NCBI RefSeq assembly: GCF_965118895.1
Contig: NZ_CBCPJJ010000004.1
Location: 158,609 to 222,608, forward strand
Source: Rahnella inusitata_A
GTDB lineage: Bacteria; Pseudomonadota; Gammaproteobacteria; Enterobacterales; Enterobacteriaceae
Reading direction: 5' to 3'
Length of the DNA stretch: 64,000 nt
Shown: positions 53,710-62,667 of the stretch, in pieces
Numbering within the stretch: position 1 is the stretch's first letter
Layout of the letters: the number at the start of each line of letters is the position of its first letter
Notes under the pieces: model-generated
Told to the model about the DNA's origin: nothing
The model's database searches: none
The model's input: only the letters and a program-made list of their open reading frames with translations
Made by a program: the position numbers and the translations under genes

Positions 53710-54168
53710 ATGAAATATCAGCAACTGGAAAATCTGGAAAGTGGTTGGAAATGGAAATACCTGGTCAAAAAACACCGGGAAGGTGAGCGGATCACCCGCC
53801 ATTTAGAAAACAGCGCTGCGCAGGAATCAGTGAATCAACTTCTCAGTCTGGAAAGTGAGCCGGTGAAGGTCATGGACTGGATTGCTAACAATATGAATCC
53901 GGCACTGGAAAATCGTCTCAAACAAACAATCCGTGCGCGCCGCAAACGTCATTTTAACGCTGAACATCAGCATACCCGCAAGAAGTCCATCGATCTGGAG
54001 TTTCTGGTCTGGCAGCGTTTGGCTGGGCTTGCGCAACGACGTGGTGCGACGTTATCCGATACGATTATTCAACTACTCGAAGACGCTGAACGCAAAGAGA
54101 AATACGCCAATCAGATGTCTTCACTGAAAGAAGATTTACAGCAAATTCTGGGTAAACAAGACAGCTGA
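53710..54168 (+). CDS. matP: Macrodomain Ter protein MatP
   Basis: MatP binds matS sites to organise the terminus macrodomain and tether it to the divisome through ZapB. It also restrains MukBEF, encoded earlier in this window. 152 residues against 150. An N-terminal helical bundle (MKYQQLENLESGWKWKYLVKKHREGE) precedes the ribbon-helix-helix RRKRHFNAEHQHTRKKSIDLEFLVWQRL. A C-terminal coiled coil ending LKEDLQQILGK bridges tetramers. Divergent from lonH across 210 bases. Confidence 0.96.
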   Translation: MKYQQLENLESGWKWKYLVKKHREGERITRHLENSAAQESVNQLLSLESEPVKVMDWIANNMNPALENRLKQTIRARRKRHFNAEHQHTRKKSIDLEFLVWQRLAGLAQRRGATLSDTIIQLLEDAERKEKYANQMSSLKEDLQQILGKQDS

Positions 54169-54247
54169 TCCTCTCGTCATCAGTGTTTCATAAATAACAG
54201 TGACGTTGCTGAATTAATACCCACTTTCAGTCATAACAATAAGCCAT

Positions 54248-54275
54248 AAAAAAACCCCGCCTTGGCGGGGTTTTT
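54248..54275. terminator. Bidirectional terminator between matP and ompA
   Basis: CCCCGCC / GGCGGGG with a two-base loop is flanked by A7 and T5, so it can act on both convergent genes. Confidence 0.9.
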
Positions 54276-54305
54276 GATATCTGTAGCAAAAGCTAAAGAG
54301 TGTTA

Positions 54306-55382
54306 TTAAGCCTGTGGCTGAGTAACAGTATCTTTGTAGCCTTTAACTTCGATTTCTACACGACGGTCTGGTGCCAGACAGTCGATCAGAGCAGCACGGC
54401 CTTTAACGGAGTCACAGGTAGAACCAGTAACTGGGTTAGATTTACCCTGGCCTTGTGCAGAGATCTTGTTAGCAGGGATACCTTTAGATACCAGGTAATC
54501 TACTACGCTCTGAGCACGTTGCTCAGACAGTTTCTGGTTGTATTGTTCTGAACCGATACGGTCGGTGTAACCCAGAACGATAACAGAACCGTCTTTAGGA
54601 TCGATTGAGCTCAACTGGCTGTACAGCTGATCCAGAGCCTGTTGGCCTTCTGGTTTCAGAGTCGCTTTGTTGAAGTTGAAGAGAACGTCAGATTTCAGAG
54701 TGAATTTCTTAGTCTCTACAACTGGAGCTGGAGCTGGTGCCGGAGCAACAACTGGAGCTGCTGCTTCATCTTGACCGAAACGGTAAGAAACACCCACAGC
54801 CAGCATGCCGTTATCAGGACGTGCGCCAACTGTAGCTGCGTCACCGATGTTGTTAACCCACTGGTAATCCAGACGGGTAGCCCAGTTTTTGGTAACTGCG
54901 TATTCAACACCAACTGCTGCCAGTGGAGAAACACCGGTGTCGTGGTCGCTGATGCGGCCAGCTGCGCCATTGTTGAAGTTACCTTTAGAGTCTGCACGCC
55001 AGACCATACCACCCAGACGGGTGTAGATGTCCAGATCGTCAGTCAGTGGGTAGCTCAATTTAGCAGCCAGCTGAACGCCTTGTGCTTTGAACGCGCCGTT
55101 GTTTACGCTGCCTTTAGAAGGCATGCGACCAAGCCAGTCATATCCCATTTCAAAGCCCAGGTATTGGTTCGCTTGGTAACCCAAGAACGCACCTGCACCC
55201 AGTTGGCTTTCGTGGGTAGGGCCGTTGCCGATACCTTCGTAAGCGTTTGCGAAACCAGTGTCATGGTATTGGGACCAGCCCAATTTACCACCGGTATACC
55301 AGGTGTTATCTTTAGGGGCGGCTTGCGCTACGGTAGCGAAACCTGCCAGTGCCACTGCTAATGCGATAGCTGTCTTTTTCAT
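54306..55382 (-). CDS. ompA: Outer membrane protein A
   Basis: OmpA is the abundant eight-strand outer-membrane barrel whose periplasmic domain binds peptidoglycan. Signal peptide MKKTAIALAVALAGFATVAQA is cleaved before APKDNTWYTGGKLG. The barrel runs to about residue 200 and ends GVSYRFGQ. A Pro/Ala/Val hinge (APVVAPAPAPAPVVETK) follows, then the OmpA-like domain. Peptidoglycan-contact residues are in the segment YTDRIGSEQYNQKLSEQRAQSVVDYL. One disulfide pair is conserved (Cys in STCDSVKG and LIDCLAP). 358 residues. Confidence 0.98.
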   Translation of the reverse strand: MKKTAIALAVALAGFATVAQAAPKDNTWYTGGKLGWSQYHDTGFANAYEGIGNGPTHESQLGAGAFLGYQANQYLGFEMGYDWLGRMPSKGSVNNGAFKAQGVQLAAKLSYPLTDDLDIYTRLGGMVWRADSKGNFNNGAAGRISDHDTGVSPLAAVGVEYAVTKNWATRLDYQWVNNIGDAATVGARPDNGMLAVGVSYRFGQDEAAAPVVAPAPAPAPVVETKKFTLKSDVLFNFNKATLKPEGQQALDQLYSQLSSIDPKDGSVIVLGYTDRIGSEQYNQKLSEQRAQSVVDYLVSKGIPANKISAQGQGKSNPVTGSTCDSVKGRAALIDCLAPDRRVEIEVKGYKDTVTQPQA

Positions 55383-55503
55383 TTTTGCGCCTCGTTATCA
55401 TCCAAATAGGCAATTGAGCTTTAAGCTGTAAGCCCTTGGTTAAAATCCTTACGCCAAGGTTATTGCTTCAATTAGGAACTTGCCACTTTACGTTGGCATT
55501 ATA
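55383..55503 (-). promoter_or_regulatory. ompA promoter and leader
   Basis: On the minus strand a consensus TATAAT (55503-55498) would start transcription near 55491, giving a leader of about 108 nt. A -35 is poor (ACTTTA at 17 bases). The leader end GATAACGAGGCGCAAAA before ATG matches the segment paired by MicA in E. coli. The remainder up to sulA (55504-55738) holds the outer arm of an 11-bp inverted repeat and nothing else I can assign. Confidence 0.6.
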
Positions 55504-55518
55504 GAGCAACCTTGGCGT
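55451..55518. repeat. 11-bp inverted repeat flanking the ompA -10
   Basis: ACGCCAAGGTT (55451-55461) and AACCTTGGCGT (55508-55518) are perfect reverse complements 46 bases apart. One arm sits between the -35 and -10 positions, the other in the transcribed leader. Confidence 0.6.
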
Positions 55519-55738
55519 TGTAAAGTCTACAACGTGGCGCGAAACTTACAAGCTTGAAGTGTTAACACCGTGGAAAAAAAGGGAAAAACGTACACATTTT
55601 TTAACGTGTTTGACCTTTTGATGACAAAACTTGGAGGATAACTGTGTCAGGAATGCCCGTTTTTACTGGCTTTGGCGCTTGTTCCAGCACAAATCACTAA
55701 GTTCCGTATTATTTTCATCAGAACATTCCTAATTTGAA

Positions 55739-56245
55739 CTAATGATATACAGACGAGTGAATTTTTACTGTTGAGTGATGTCCATTGGCTGAACTTTGCT
55801 CATTTGTTGGCTTCATAATGAACCCGTAAGCCCCTCCCTGACGTGCTGCAATTTGCAGTCTTTCTCTCTCCACATCATTCAATTCGGGTAGCCATCCCAA
55901 CACCACGCTGTAATTTCCTGTTTGAAGCGCTTTTTCCATCGCATCTACTGTCGACATCGCCGTAATCTGATTCACCTGAACCATTTTATCAACGGGCAAA
56001 CCCGATTCAGACAGCCATACACGACTCAGTTTTTGTTGTGGAGTAAGCCATAACAGCCAGCGTGACTGTGTACCGAGATGGTGAAGCAGAGGCAGGAGTA
56101 ACTGGGCAAAAGCAGGTTGGCTCGCACTATAGACGAACTCAGTGATCAGACCATTATTCAGGGATGCAGACATATTTACCTGTGGATGACTTACCGGCAA
56201 AGCAAGCTGACTAAAATGATGATTTGCATGTTGTTGAGTTCGCAT
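55739..56245 (-). CDS. sulA: SOS cell division inhibitor SulA
   Basis: SulA binds FtsZ and blocks ring assembly during the SOS response; in E. coli it is removed by Lon. The start at 56245 gives 168 residues against 169; the frame upstream to 56335 runs through the LexA box and cannot be coding. The core ITEFVYSASQPAFAQLLLPLL, SRWLLWLTPQQKLSRVWL and GNYSVVLGWLPELND is conserved. The tail ends KIHSSVYH, like the KIHSNLYH recognised by Lon in E. coli. The first 40 residues are diverged. Confidence 0.94.
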   Translation of the reverse strand: MRTQQHANHHFSQLALPVSHPQVNMSASLNNGLITEFVYSASQPAFAQLLLPLLHHLGTQSRWLLWLTPQQKLSRVWLSESGLPVDKMVQVNQITAMSTVDAMEKALQTGNYSVVLGWLPELNDVERERLQIAARQGGAYGFIMKPTNEQSSANGHHSTVKIHSSVYH

Positions 56246-56265
56246 AATGGTGTACCCCAGTGAGT

Positions 56266-56285
56266 TACTGTATGAATGTACAGTA
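56266..56285. promoter_or_regulatory. LexA (SOS) box of sulA
   Basis: TACTGTATGAATGTACAGTA keeps CTG-N10-CAG and the full consensus flanks, 21 bases before the sulA ATG on the minus strand. It is a near-perfect SOS box, predicting tight LexA repression. Confidence 0.93.
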
Positions 56286-56404
56286 CTCTGGTGGTGAACA
56301 AAGATCAACCCAATTTTTTCCAAGATATCTCGCAAATTTCGAAGGTAACAGGCTGCAAATGCATTTTGTATTTGGCGGGATGCACCACATTGCGTATTTT
56401 GATT

Positions 56405-56432
56405 TTAGCTGTTTAGCTAACCCATAAATGGG
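56405..56432 (+). other. Two adjacent hairpins in the sxy leader
   Basis: TTAGCT-GTTT-AGCTAA (56405-56420) is followed directly by CCCA-TAAA-TGGG (56421-56432), about 30-60 bases before the sxy ATG. Confidence 0.5.
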
Positions 56433-56464
56433 GTGTATGGAATTAATGTGAAAAGGATAACGCA

Positions 56465-57118
56465 ATGATAAGTCAGTCAAAAAAACGTATTCTTCAATGT
56501 ATGGAACTCTTCGCTTCATTCGGTAATATTCGCGCCCGCTCACAGTTTGGTGGGTACAGTTTATCGGCCAATCGCGTGATGTTCGCCCTGGTCTCAGACG
56601 GTGAGCTGTATCTGCGTGCGAGCCATGAAACCGAACAATATTTTTGTGAACAGGGCATGGAAAGGCTGATTTATCGAAAACGCGGGATGGCCGTTCTGCT
56701 CCGTTATTTTAAGGTGAGTAAAGCCCAGTGGGAAAATCCGAGAGCATTGCGTCAGATGGCAATGCTTTCTCTGCGAGGAATGCAACGTGATATCGACAGA
56801 CGAAAAAACAACGAAGCCGGGCGGCTCAAAGACTTACCTAATCTGACGCTGGCATTGGAAAGAATGCTATGGGAAGTGGGGATCGAAAATTCAGATGATC
56901 TTCGCCTGCAAGGGGCATGTGTGACGTATGAAAAGCTCTGCGCAGTCAAAAAGGATCTGAGCATTAACATATTGATGGCTCTTGAGGGCGCAATTCTGGG
57001 CTTTCATGAAGCGGCTTTGCCAATGGCATCCCGTGAGTTGTTAACTCAGTGGTATAACCATCAGCAAGAGCGGATGGAGCAGCAACGTCAAAATACACAT
57101 AACGTCGCAGCAAGTTGA
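56465..57118 (+). CDS. sxy: Sxy/TfoX competence regulator
   Basis: Sxy (TfoX) is the coactivator that lets CRP act at CRP-S sites of competence genes in gammaproteobacteria; ycaI in this window is a ComEC-type gene and thus a possible target. 217 residues against 209. The N-terminal TfoX domain has FGNIRARSQFGGYSLSANRVMFALVSDGELYLR. The C-terminal helix-hairpin-helix-like domain has RLKDLPNLTLALERMLWEVGIENSDDLRLQGA and LEGAILGFHEAALP. The ATG follows AAAAGGATAACGCA. It is divergent from sulA and convergent with yccS. Confidence 0.94.
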   Translation: MISQSKKRILQCMELFASFGNIRARSQFGGYSLSANRVMFALVSDGELYLRASHETEQYFCEQGMERLIYRKRGMAVLLRYFKVSKAQWENPRALRQMAMLSLRGMQRDIDRRKNNEAGRLKDLPNLTLALERMLWEVGIENSDDLRLQGACVTYEKLCAVKKDLSINILMALEGAILGFHEAALPMASRELLTQWYNHQQERMEQQRQNTHNVAAS

Positions 57119-57137
57119 CAGGCGCGGGACGTGCTTC

Positions 57138-59279
57138 TCAGGGATGACTTTGTCCGGGCAGAATTTTGTTGTTTAGGCTGGTGAGCTCAGGTAAATGAGC
57201 CACCAGCAAGCCAATCTGCTGAAGTACGAGCTGTTCTTTACTGTCGGATTCTGTCGTTCGTAATTGGATCCGCGCAGTCAGATGATTAAGCGCGCGCTGT
57301 ATCCGGTCTGTTTCTGTCGGCATATGATTGAGAGCACCATCCACACAACACGCCGCATCATCGAGCAGGTGAAGTGTTTCAGTATCTTCAAGCTTCTCCC
57401 GGTGCGCACCGAGTGCTGAAATGTAGCTCAGCATAGTGTGATTGAGGCATAACAGTCTGAATGCAGCGTCGAGCGTAGCAGGATCGTTATTTTTCTCGGA
57501 GCTCATGTTGGAGACCACCGAAGCCAGTTCTGCATCGCAGTTATGCGCATCGCGGCGTGCCAGTCGGTAATCCAGGCTGTTATCTTTGCCCTGATGATAT
57601 TGCACCAAAATGGCATCCAGATAGCGGCAGTTAGCTTCAAAGGTTTTGCTGACTACCCTGTCAATCTGGCGGAATTTCCAGTCAGGCCAGATATAACTCA
57701 CTGCCGCCCAGGCAATCCCACAGCCAATCACCGTATCGATAATACGCGGTATGGCTACTTCGAAACCTTCGCCCAGCAAATTGAAACACAATAACACCAA
57801 CAGGGTGATAAACATGGTGGCCTGCGCATATTGCACGGTACGAAATGCGAAGAATAACAGTCCACTGATGACAATCAGGATCATCTGGCCGTCAACGGAA
57901 GGGACGAAATACAAGATTGGAATACCCAGCGCGATACCTGCTAGTGTGCCGATAATCCTCAGCGCTAGACGACGACGCGTTGCGCTGTAGTTGGGCTGGC
58001 AAACAAACAGGCTGGTCAGCAAAATCCAGTATCCGTGATTCATTCCACTAACCTGAATAAACACATATCCGACAAATAGCACGACGGACATGCGAATGGC
58101 GTGGCGAAACAGCACCGACTGCGGCGTAAAATGGCGCGAAATGCGCAGCCAGATATCATCCAGACCGGTTAACCGGTCCTCTGCAAAAGGACTCTTGCCG
58201 GACTGGTTCTCAGGTTCTGACTGCTCTGATTCGATGTTTGCCAGCTGCGCATCGATCGCATGCAGGTTGCGTAAAAGATGTCGCAATGCCTGTAACATTT
58301 CACGATGATCACCCTGGGCTTCGAGGCGTTTGAGCGCTTCTTCGAGCCGTGCAAATGCGCGCTCGAACTGGCTGTTATGCGAGTAAGGCTGACGATAAAG
58401 AATGCACTGCGAAAGTTGAGAACAGGCGCGGGCTTGCATACTCATCAGGCGTTGGAAACGGAAAAGGATGTCACTGTGGTGGAACTGTTCGCTGAGTTTC
58501 AGGTATTTCACATGCGAAGAACTGGCGCGCTCGTGAATATCCTGCACGACAAAATAGTAATGAAGCGTGCGGCGGGTGCCTTTCTGCCCCCGATCACCTT
58601 TCAGGCGGGTTTGCAGCGTATTTTTGGTCTGGTTCAGCGTGGCAACCAGTTGCCCGTTGGCCATCGCGAGTTCCACCAGTTGCTGATTATTGTCTTCCTG
58701 ATCGGGGTCAAACAAGGTCGCTTTGGCTTCCAGATACGCTGCCAGTTGAGTGAAACAGCGTGAAATCTGATCCTGAAGGGGTCGGATAGGGTAGAGCAAA
58801 TGGCCGGCAAGAGTAAGCAAGTTATACCAGATGGCACCAGCCAGCAGGAGCAGCGGCTGCTGATACCAGATATGGTACATACTGGTGCCAAGCATCGTGT
58901 AAATCGCAATCAGCAACGCGCCAAACGCAATAGTGGCGTAGCGCTGGCCGAGTGCGCCAAGCAGTATGAATCCGCAGGTTGAGAGCATCAGTCCGGGCGC
59001 GAAAAGCCACGGATGGGGAAAAAGCAGTTCTATTGACGCCGATGCAATAAAAAAACACACCAGCGTAATCAGCAAATTGCGCAAACGGCCAGCCAGCCGG
59101 TCGTCGAGGTCGGCCAGCGCGGCGGCAACCACGCCCAGCGTCAGAGGTATGGTCAGCGTAATCTGACCTAACCACCATGGCACCGCTGCGGCGCCTGCCA
59201 GAGCAATGAAAATCCTGATGTGATAAAGAACATTGCTGTTATAGGCGTAACGCCTTAAACCTGGTGCAATAGAGAGCAC
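57138..59279 (-). CDS. yccS: FUSC/YccS-family inner membrane protein
   Basis: This 713-residue protein of the YccS/YhfK (FUSC-like) family has two membrane blocks. The first is in about residues 15-160, six hydrophobic helices; the second is in about residues 385-520. They are separated by a cytoplasmic helical region rich in Gln and Arg, and a C-terminal soluble domain follows. By family it may be an efflux-type or aromatic-acid exporter-like protein, but the substrate is unknown. It lies 51 bases downstream of yccF, probably the same transcript. Confidence 0.92.
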   Translation of the reverse strand: MLSIAPGLRRYAYNSNVLYHIRIFIALAGAAAVPWWLGQITLTIPLTLGVVAAALADLDDRLAGRLRNLLITLVCFFIASASIELLFPHPWLFAPGLMLSTCGFILLGALGQRYATIAFGALLIAIYTMLGTSMYHIWYQQPLLLLAGAIWYNLLTLAGHLLYPIRPLQDQISRCFTQLAAYLEAKATLFDPDQEDNNQQLVELAMANGQLVATLNQTKNTLQTRLKGDRGQKGTRRTLHYYFVVQDIHERASSSHVKYLKLSEQFHHSDILFRFQRLMSMQARACSQLSQCILYRQPYSHNSQFERAFARLEEALKRLEAQGDHREMLQALRHLLRNLHAIDAQLANIESEQSEPENQSGKSPFAEDRLTGLDDIWLRISRHFTPQSVLFRHAIRMSVVLFVGYVFIQVSGMNHGYWILLTSLFVCQPNYSATRRRLALRIIGTLAGIALGIPILYFVPSVDGQMILIVISGLLFFAFRTVQYAQATMFITLLVLLCFNLLGEGFEVAIPRIIDTVIGCGIAWAAVSYIWPDWKFRQIDRVVSKTFEANCRYLDAILVQYHQGKDNSLDYRLARRDAHNCDAELASVVSNMSSEKNNDPATLDAAFRLLCLNHTMLSYISALGAHREKLEDTETLHLLDDAACCVDGALNHMPTETDRIQRALNHLTARIQLRTTESDSKEQLVLQQIGLLVAHLPELTSLNNKILPGQSHP

Positions 59280-59330
59280 GAAAACCCCACGTTAAACAAA
59301 AAAGTCACAGCAATTAAAAAGCGGTTTTAT

Positions 59331-59792
59331 TCAGCGAATACGGCCATTTTCACGAAGGCGGGCGGCATTGGCCTCACGCATCTGTTTGGCCAGTTCGACA
59401 GAGACCACGCGGCGGCCGACAGGCCAGAGTGCGATCGCAGCGATTTTAAAATTCGCGATGCCAACAGGAATTCCGATAATACTGATACATTGAGCGATAC
59501 CCGCAACAATGTGAGAAATACATAACCACCAGCCAAAGAAAATCAACCAGAAAATATTCAGCAGGGTACCACCGCCGGAAAGCAGGGCATTACGTCTCTC
59601 GGGATATAAATCATCGACATGCACGGCTTCATTACCAAACGGCAGCAATGACAGGCGGGTGATTTCCCAGCAGGAGCGGGTCAGCGGCAGGGTGAAAATC
59701 AGCACAATACTGACCAGCGTGGCGAACAGCCAGGCGAGCGTGGTGAAAAAACCACCTAAAACAAAGTTAAGAATATTGAGTACAGTGCGCAT
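59331..59792 (-). CDS. yccF: YccF inner membrane protein
   Basis: This small membrane protein of the YccF family (two YccF domains) has 153 residues against 148 in E. coli. The opening MRTVLNILNFVLGGFFTTLAWLF and the repeat phrases TLPLTRSCWEITRLSLLPFG and GIPVGIANFKIAAIALWPVGRRVV are typical. Each half follows a hydrophobic pair with a short amphipathic stretch. Function is unknown. It is first in a two-gene unit with yccS and divergent from helD over 207 bases. Confidence 0.93.
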   Translation of the reverse strand: MRTVLNILNFVLGGFFTTLAWLFATLVSIVLIFTLPLTRSCWEITRLSLLPFGNEAVHVDDLYPERRNALLSGGGTLLNIFWLIFFGWWLCISHIVAGIAQCISIIGIPVGIANFKIAAIALWPVGRRVVSVELAKQMREANAARLRENGRIR

Positions 59793-59999
59793 GTGGGGAT
59801 TTTCCCGAAGTTATTAAAAATGTTAAAAGATTTCATGTTCACTAAATGGAAACACCTGCTTTATTCTACCTTGTTTTTTCGAGCGGATCGCCTCTGCTAT
59901 TCACAGGTGAACTCCTAAATACGCTTTACCCATCTTAAGATGTAAAATAACGCATACTATTTTTCCGTCAGGAATAAAAAGAAAACACGGTGTGATGAT

Positions 60000-62054
60000 A
60001 TGGAATTGAAATCGACTTCTTTCGGGAAACATCTGGCACAGCACCCTTACAACCGGGTACGCATGCTGAACGCGGGCGTTGAAGTCAGCGGCGACAAACA
60101 TCACTACCTGATCCCTTTCAATCAGTTGATCCAGATCCGCTGTAAGCGCGGCATTGTCTGGGGTGAGCTGGAATTCGAACTGCCGGATGAAAAAGTCGTG
60201 CGACTACACGGCACCGAATGGCAGGAAACGCAGCGTTTTTATCAGCATTTGCTTAAGGTCTGGCAGAGCTGGAGCGTTGAAATGAGCGACGTCAGCGCCG
60301 GGGTATTGCACGGGCAGGTCCAAAAAATAGAGCACATTGAGCAGCAGGATAAATGGTTCAAACGTGTCGATCTTGCTGATGTGCAAAAAGACATCGCCGA
60401 GGCCTTTAGCGCCATACCGGTACCGGTTGAGCGTCTGGATGATTTTGATAACTGCCGCGACGATTATCAGACCTGCCTGCGCTGGCTAGAACAGGGTAAA
60501 CGCAGCGTAGAGCGGCGCAATCTGGCCTGGACTGAACGGGTCATTGCTGAGAATCGTGACTTCTTCGACACTGTTGAAGTTTCTCCGCTCAACGACAGTC
60601 AGTGCCGCGCAGTGGTCAATGGCGAAGATGCGGTTCTGGTACTTGCTGGCGCGGGCAGCGGAAAAACATCGGTGCTGGTGGCGCGCGCAAGTTGGTTGCT
60701 GCGCCGTCAGGAAGCGCAACCGGAGCAAATTCTCCTGCTGGCATTTGGCCGTCAGGCCGCTGACGAAATGAACACCCGTATTAAAGAGCGTCTGCACACC
60801 GACGGTATCAAAGCCAAGACGTTCCATGCGCTGGCCTTACAAATTATCCAGGAAGGTAGCAAGAAAGCGCCGAAGATAAGCAAACTGGAAACCGACGCCA
60901 AAGCGCGCCGCAGCCTGCTCATCAAAACCTGGCAACAACAGTGTGCCGAGAAAAAAGTTCAGGCCAGCGGCTGGCGTCAGTGGATGACAGAAGAGCTGGA
61001 ATGGACGGTGCCGGAAGGTGATTACTGGAAGAACAAAGCGCTGGCCGAACGCCTGGGCAGCCGTCTGGAACGCTGGCTGAGCCTGATGCGCATGCACGGC
61101 GGAAGTCAGGCGGAGATGATTGAAGCGGCACCGGAAGAGGTGAAAGAGCTTTTCCAGAAACGCATCCGTCTGATGGCCCCGTTCCTGAAAGCGTGGAAAA
61201 CCGCACTGAAAGAAGAGGGCGCCGTTGATTTTTCCGGGCTTATCCATCAGGCAGTTAATATTCTGGAGAAAGGTCGTTTTGTCAGCCCATGGAAACACAT
61301 TTTAGTGGATGAATTTCAGGATATTTCGCCACAACGCGCACAGTTGCTTTCGGCACTGCGAAAACTTAACAAGCACACCAGTCTGTTTGCCGTCGGCGAT
61401 GACTGGCAGGCGATTTACCGTTTCAGTGGCGCTGAACTTTCACTGACAACGGCGTTTGCAGATAACTTTGGCGAAGGTGTGCAGTGCGCGCTCGATACCA
61501 CCTATCGCTTTAACGATCGCATCGGTGAAATCGCCAATAAATTCGTCCAGCAGAATCCCTATCAGCTGAAAAAACCGCTTAACAGCCTGACGAAGGGCAA
61601 CAAGAAAAACGTTGTGATCCTTCCTGAGGATCAGATGGAGCAACTCCTGGATAAGCTCAGCGGTTACGTTACGGCACAAGAGCGAATTATGGTGCTGGCG
61701 CGCTATCACCATCTGCGCCCGCAAATTCTCGAGAAAGCGGCCACGCGCTGGCCGAAACTTAACCTGGAATTTATGACCATTCATGCCAGTAAAGGTCAGC
61801 AGGCGGAATACGTGATTATTGTCGGGTTGCATGAAGGCAATGACGGATTCCCCGCGCCGGCACGTGAATCAGTGCTGGAACAGGCGTTACTACCGGAGCC
61901 GGAGAATTTCATGGATGCGGAAGAGCGGCGCTTGCTGTACGTGGCGATGACCCGTGCAAAGCATCAGGTCTGGCTGATGCAGGATAAAGCGCGCCCGTCG
62001 GTGTTTATCGGGCAGCTGGAAGATATAGGCGTACCGGCGCAGCGAAAACCGTAA
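60000..62054 (+). CDS. helD: DNA helicase IV
   Basis: HelD is a superfamily 1 3'-5' DNA helicase (UvrD-like) involved in recombination. The 684 residues equal E. coli. An N-terminal enterobacterial domain (about residues 1-195) precedes Q-motif and Walker A LAGAGSGKTSVLVARA (near 217-232), Walker B ILVDEFQDISPQRAQLLSAL and the motif III region VGDDWQAIYRFSGAE. Motif V is in FMTIHASKGQQAEYVIIVGL and motif VI in LLYVAMTRAKHQVWLM. This is the DNA helicase, not the RNA-polymerase-recycling HelD of Gram-positives. Confidence 0.97.
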   Translation: MELKSTSFGKHLAQHPYNRVRMLNAGVEVSGDKHHYLIPFNQLIQIRCKRGIVWGELEFELPDEKVVRLHGTEWQETQRFYQHLLKVWQSWSVEMSDVSAGVLHGQVQKIEHIEQQDKWFKRVDLADVQKDIAEAFSAIPVPVERLDDFDNCRDDYQTCLRWLEQGKRSVERRNLAWTERVIAENRDFFDTVEVSPLNDSQCRAVVNGEDAVLVLAGAGSGKTSVLVARASWLLRRQEAQPEQILLLAFGRQAADEMNTRIKERLHTDGIKAKTFHALALQIIQEGSKKAPKISKLETDAKARRSLLIKTWQQQCAEKKVQASGWRQWMTEELEWTVPEGDYWKNKALAERLGSRLERWLSLMRMHGGSQAEMIEAAPEEVKELFQKRIRLMAPFLKAWKTALKEEGAVDFSGLIHQAVNILEKGRFVSPWKHILVDEFQDISPQRAQLLSALRKLNKHTSLFAVGDDWQAIYRFSGAELSLTTAFADNFGEGVQCALDTTYRFNDRIGEIANKFVQQNPYQLKKPLNSLTKGNKKNVVILPEDQMEQLLDKLSGYVTAQERIMVLARYHHLRPQILEKAATRWPKLNLEFMTIHASKGQQAEYVIIVGLHEGNDGFPAPARESVLEQALLPEPENFMDAEERRLLYVAMTRAKHQVWLMQDKARPSVFIGQLEDIGVPAQRKP

Positions 62055-62057
62055 CGC

Positions 62058-62081
62058 AAAGGCCCGGATTGCCGGGCCTTT
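62058..62081. terminator. Bidirectional hairpin between helD and mgsA
   Basis: A 10-bp perfect stem AAAGGCCCGG / CCGGGCCTTT around ATTG separates the convergent genes. T-runs are short (TTT), so termination may be partial. Confidence 0.7.
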
Positions 62082-62087
62082 GATAAA

Positions 62088-62549
62088 TCATTCTTTTAAG
62101 CGCGCCCACAAATAGCGCTGATAATCAGGGATAGTAATTTCAACCTCTGACTGGAACAGCGGTGACTGGATCAGAAAGTCAGCGGTAGAGAGGTTGGTGG
62201 CGACGGGGATATTCCACACCGTTGCCAGACGCAGCAGCGCCTTGACGTCCGGATCGTGCGGAACAGCATTGAGCGGATCCCACAGAAAAATCAGCATATC
62301 AATTTTCCCTTCCGCAATCAGCGCACCGACCTGCTGATCGCCGCCCATCGGGCCGCTCAGCATACTTTTGACATTAATCCCGGTGTTGCGCTGAACCAGA
62401 TTTCCCGTCGTGCCGGTGGCATAAAGGACATGCTTAGAAAGCTCAGCGACGTTTTTATCCACCCATTTCATCAGAGTATTTTTGCAATGGTCGTGCGCGA
62501 CGAGAGCAATATGCTTTTGTTTGGCGATCGTGCGGGTTGTGAATTCCAT
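62088..62549 (-). CDS. mgsA: Methylglyoxal synthase
   Basis: MgsA converts dihydroxyacetone phosphate to methylglyoxal and phosphate, a bypass when sugar phosphates build up. 153 residues against 152. Substrate-site segments IALVAHDHCK, LYATGTTGNLV, LSGPMGGDQQVGALI (catalytic Asp near 72) and FLWDPLNAVPHDPDVKALLRLA are intact. gloC, acting on the glutathione adduct of its product, is also in this window. Minus strand, downstream neighbour yccT in the same direction but separated by over 100 bases. Confidence 0.97.
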   Translation of the reverse strand: MEFTTRTIAKQKHIALVAHDHCKNTLMKWVDKNVAELSKHVLYATGTTGNLVQRNTGINVKSMLSGPMGGDQQVGALIAEGKIDMLIFLWDPLNAVPHDPDVKALLRLATVWNIPVATNLSTADFLIQSPLFQSEVEITIPDYQRYLWARLKE

Positions 62550-62667
62550 CTAAATCCCTTCAACGCGAAAGTAAGAGTGGATCACAGAATACTGAAACTG
62601 GGTTTTACTGCATAGGGCGGGGGGAATAATTTGGTGTTAAGAAAGAGAATGCGTGATGCAGATTAAG

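Noticed and set aside
53565..53786. 73-codon frame overlapping the matP start
   Set aside because: It overlaps a well-identified gene in another frame and has no support of its own.
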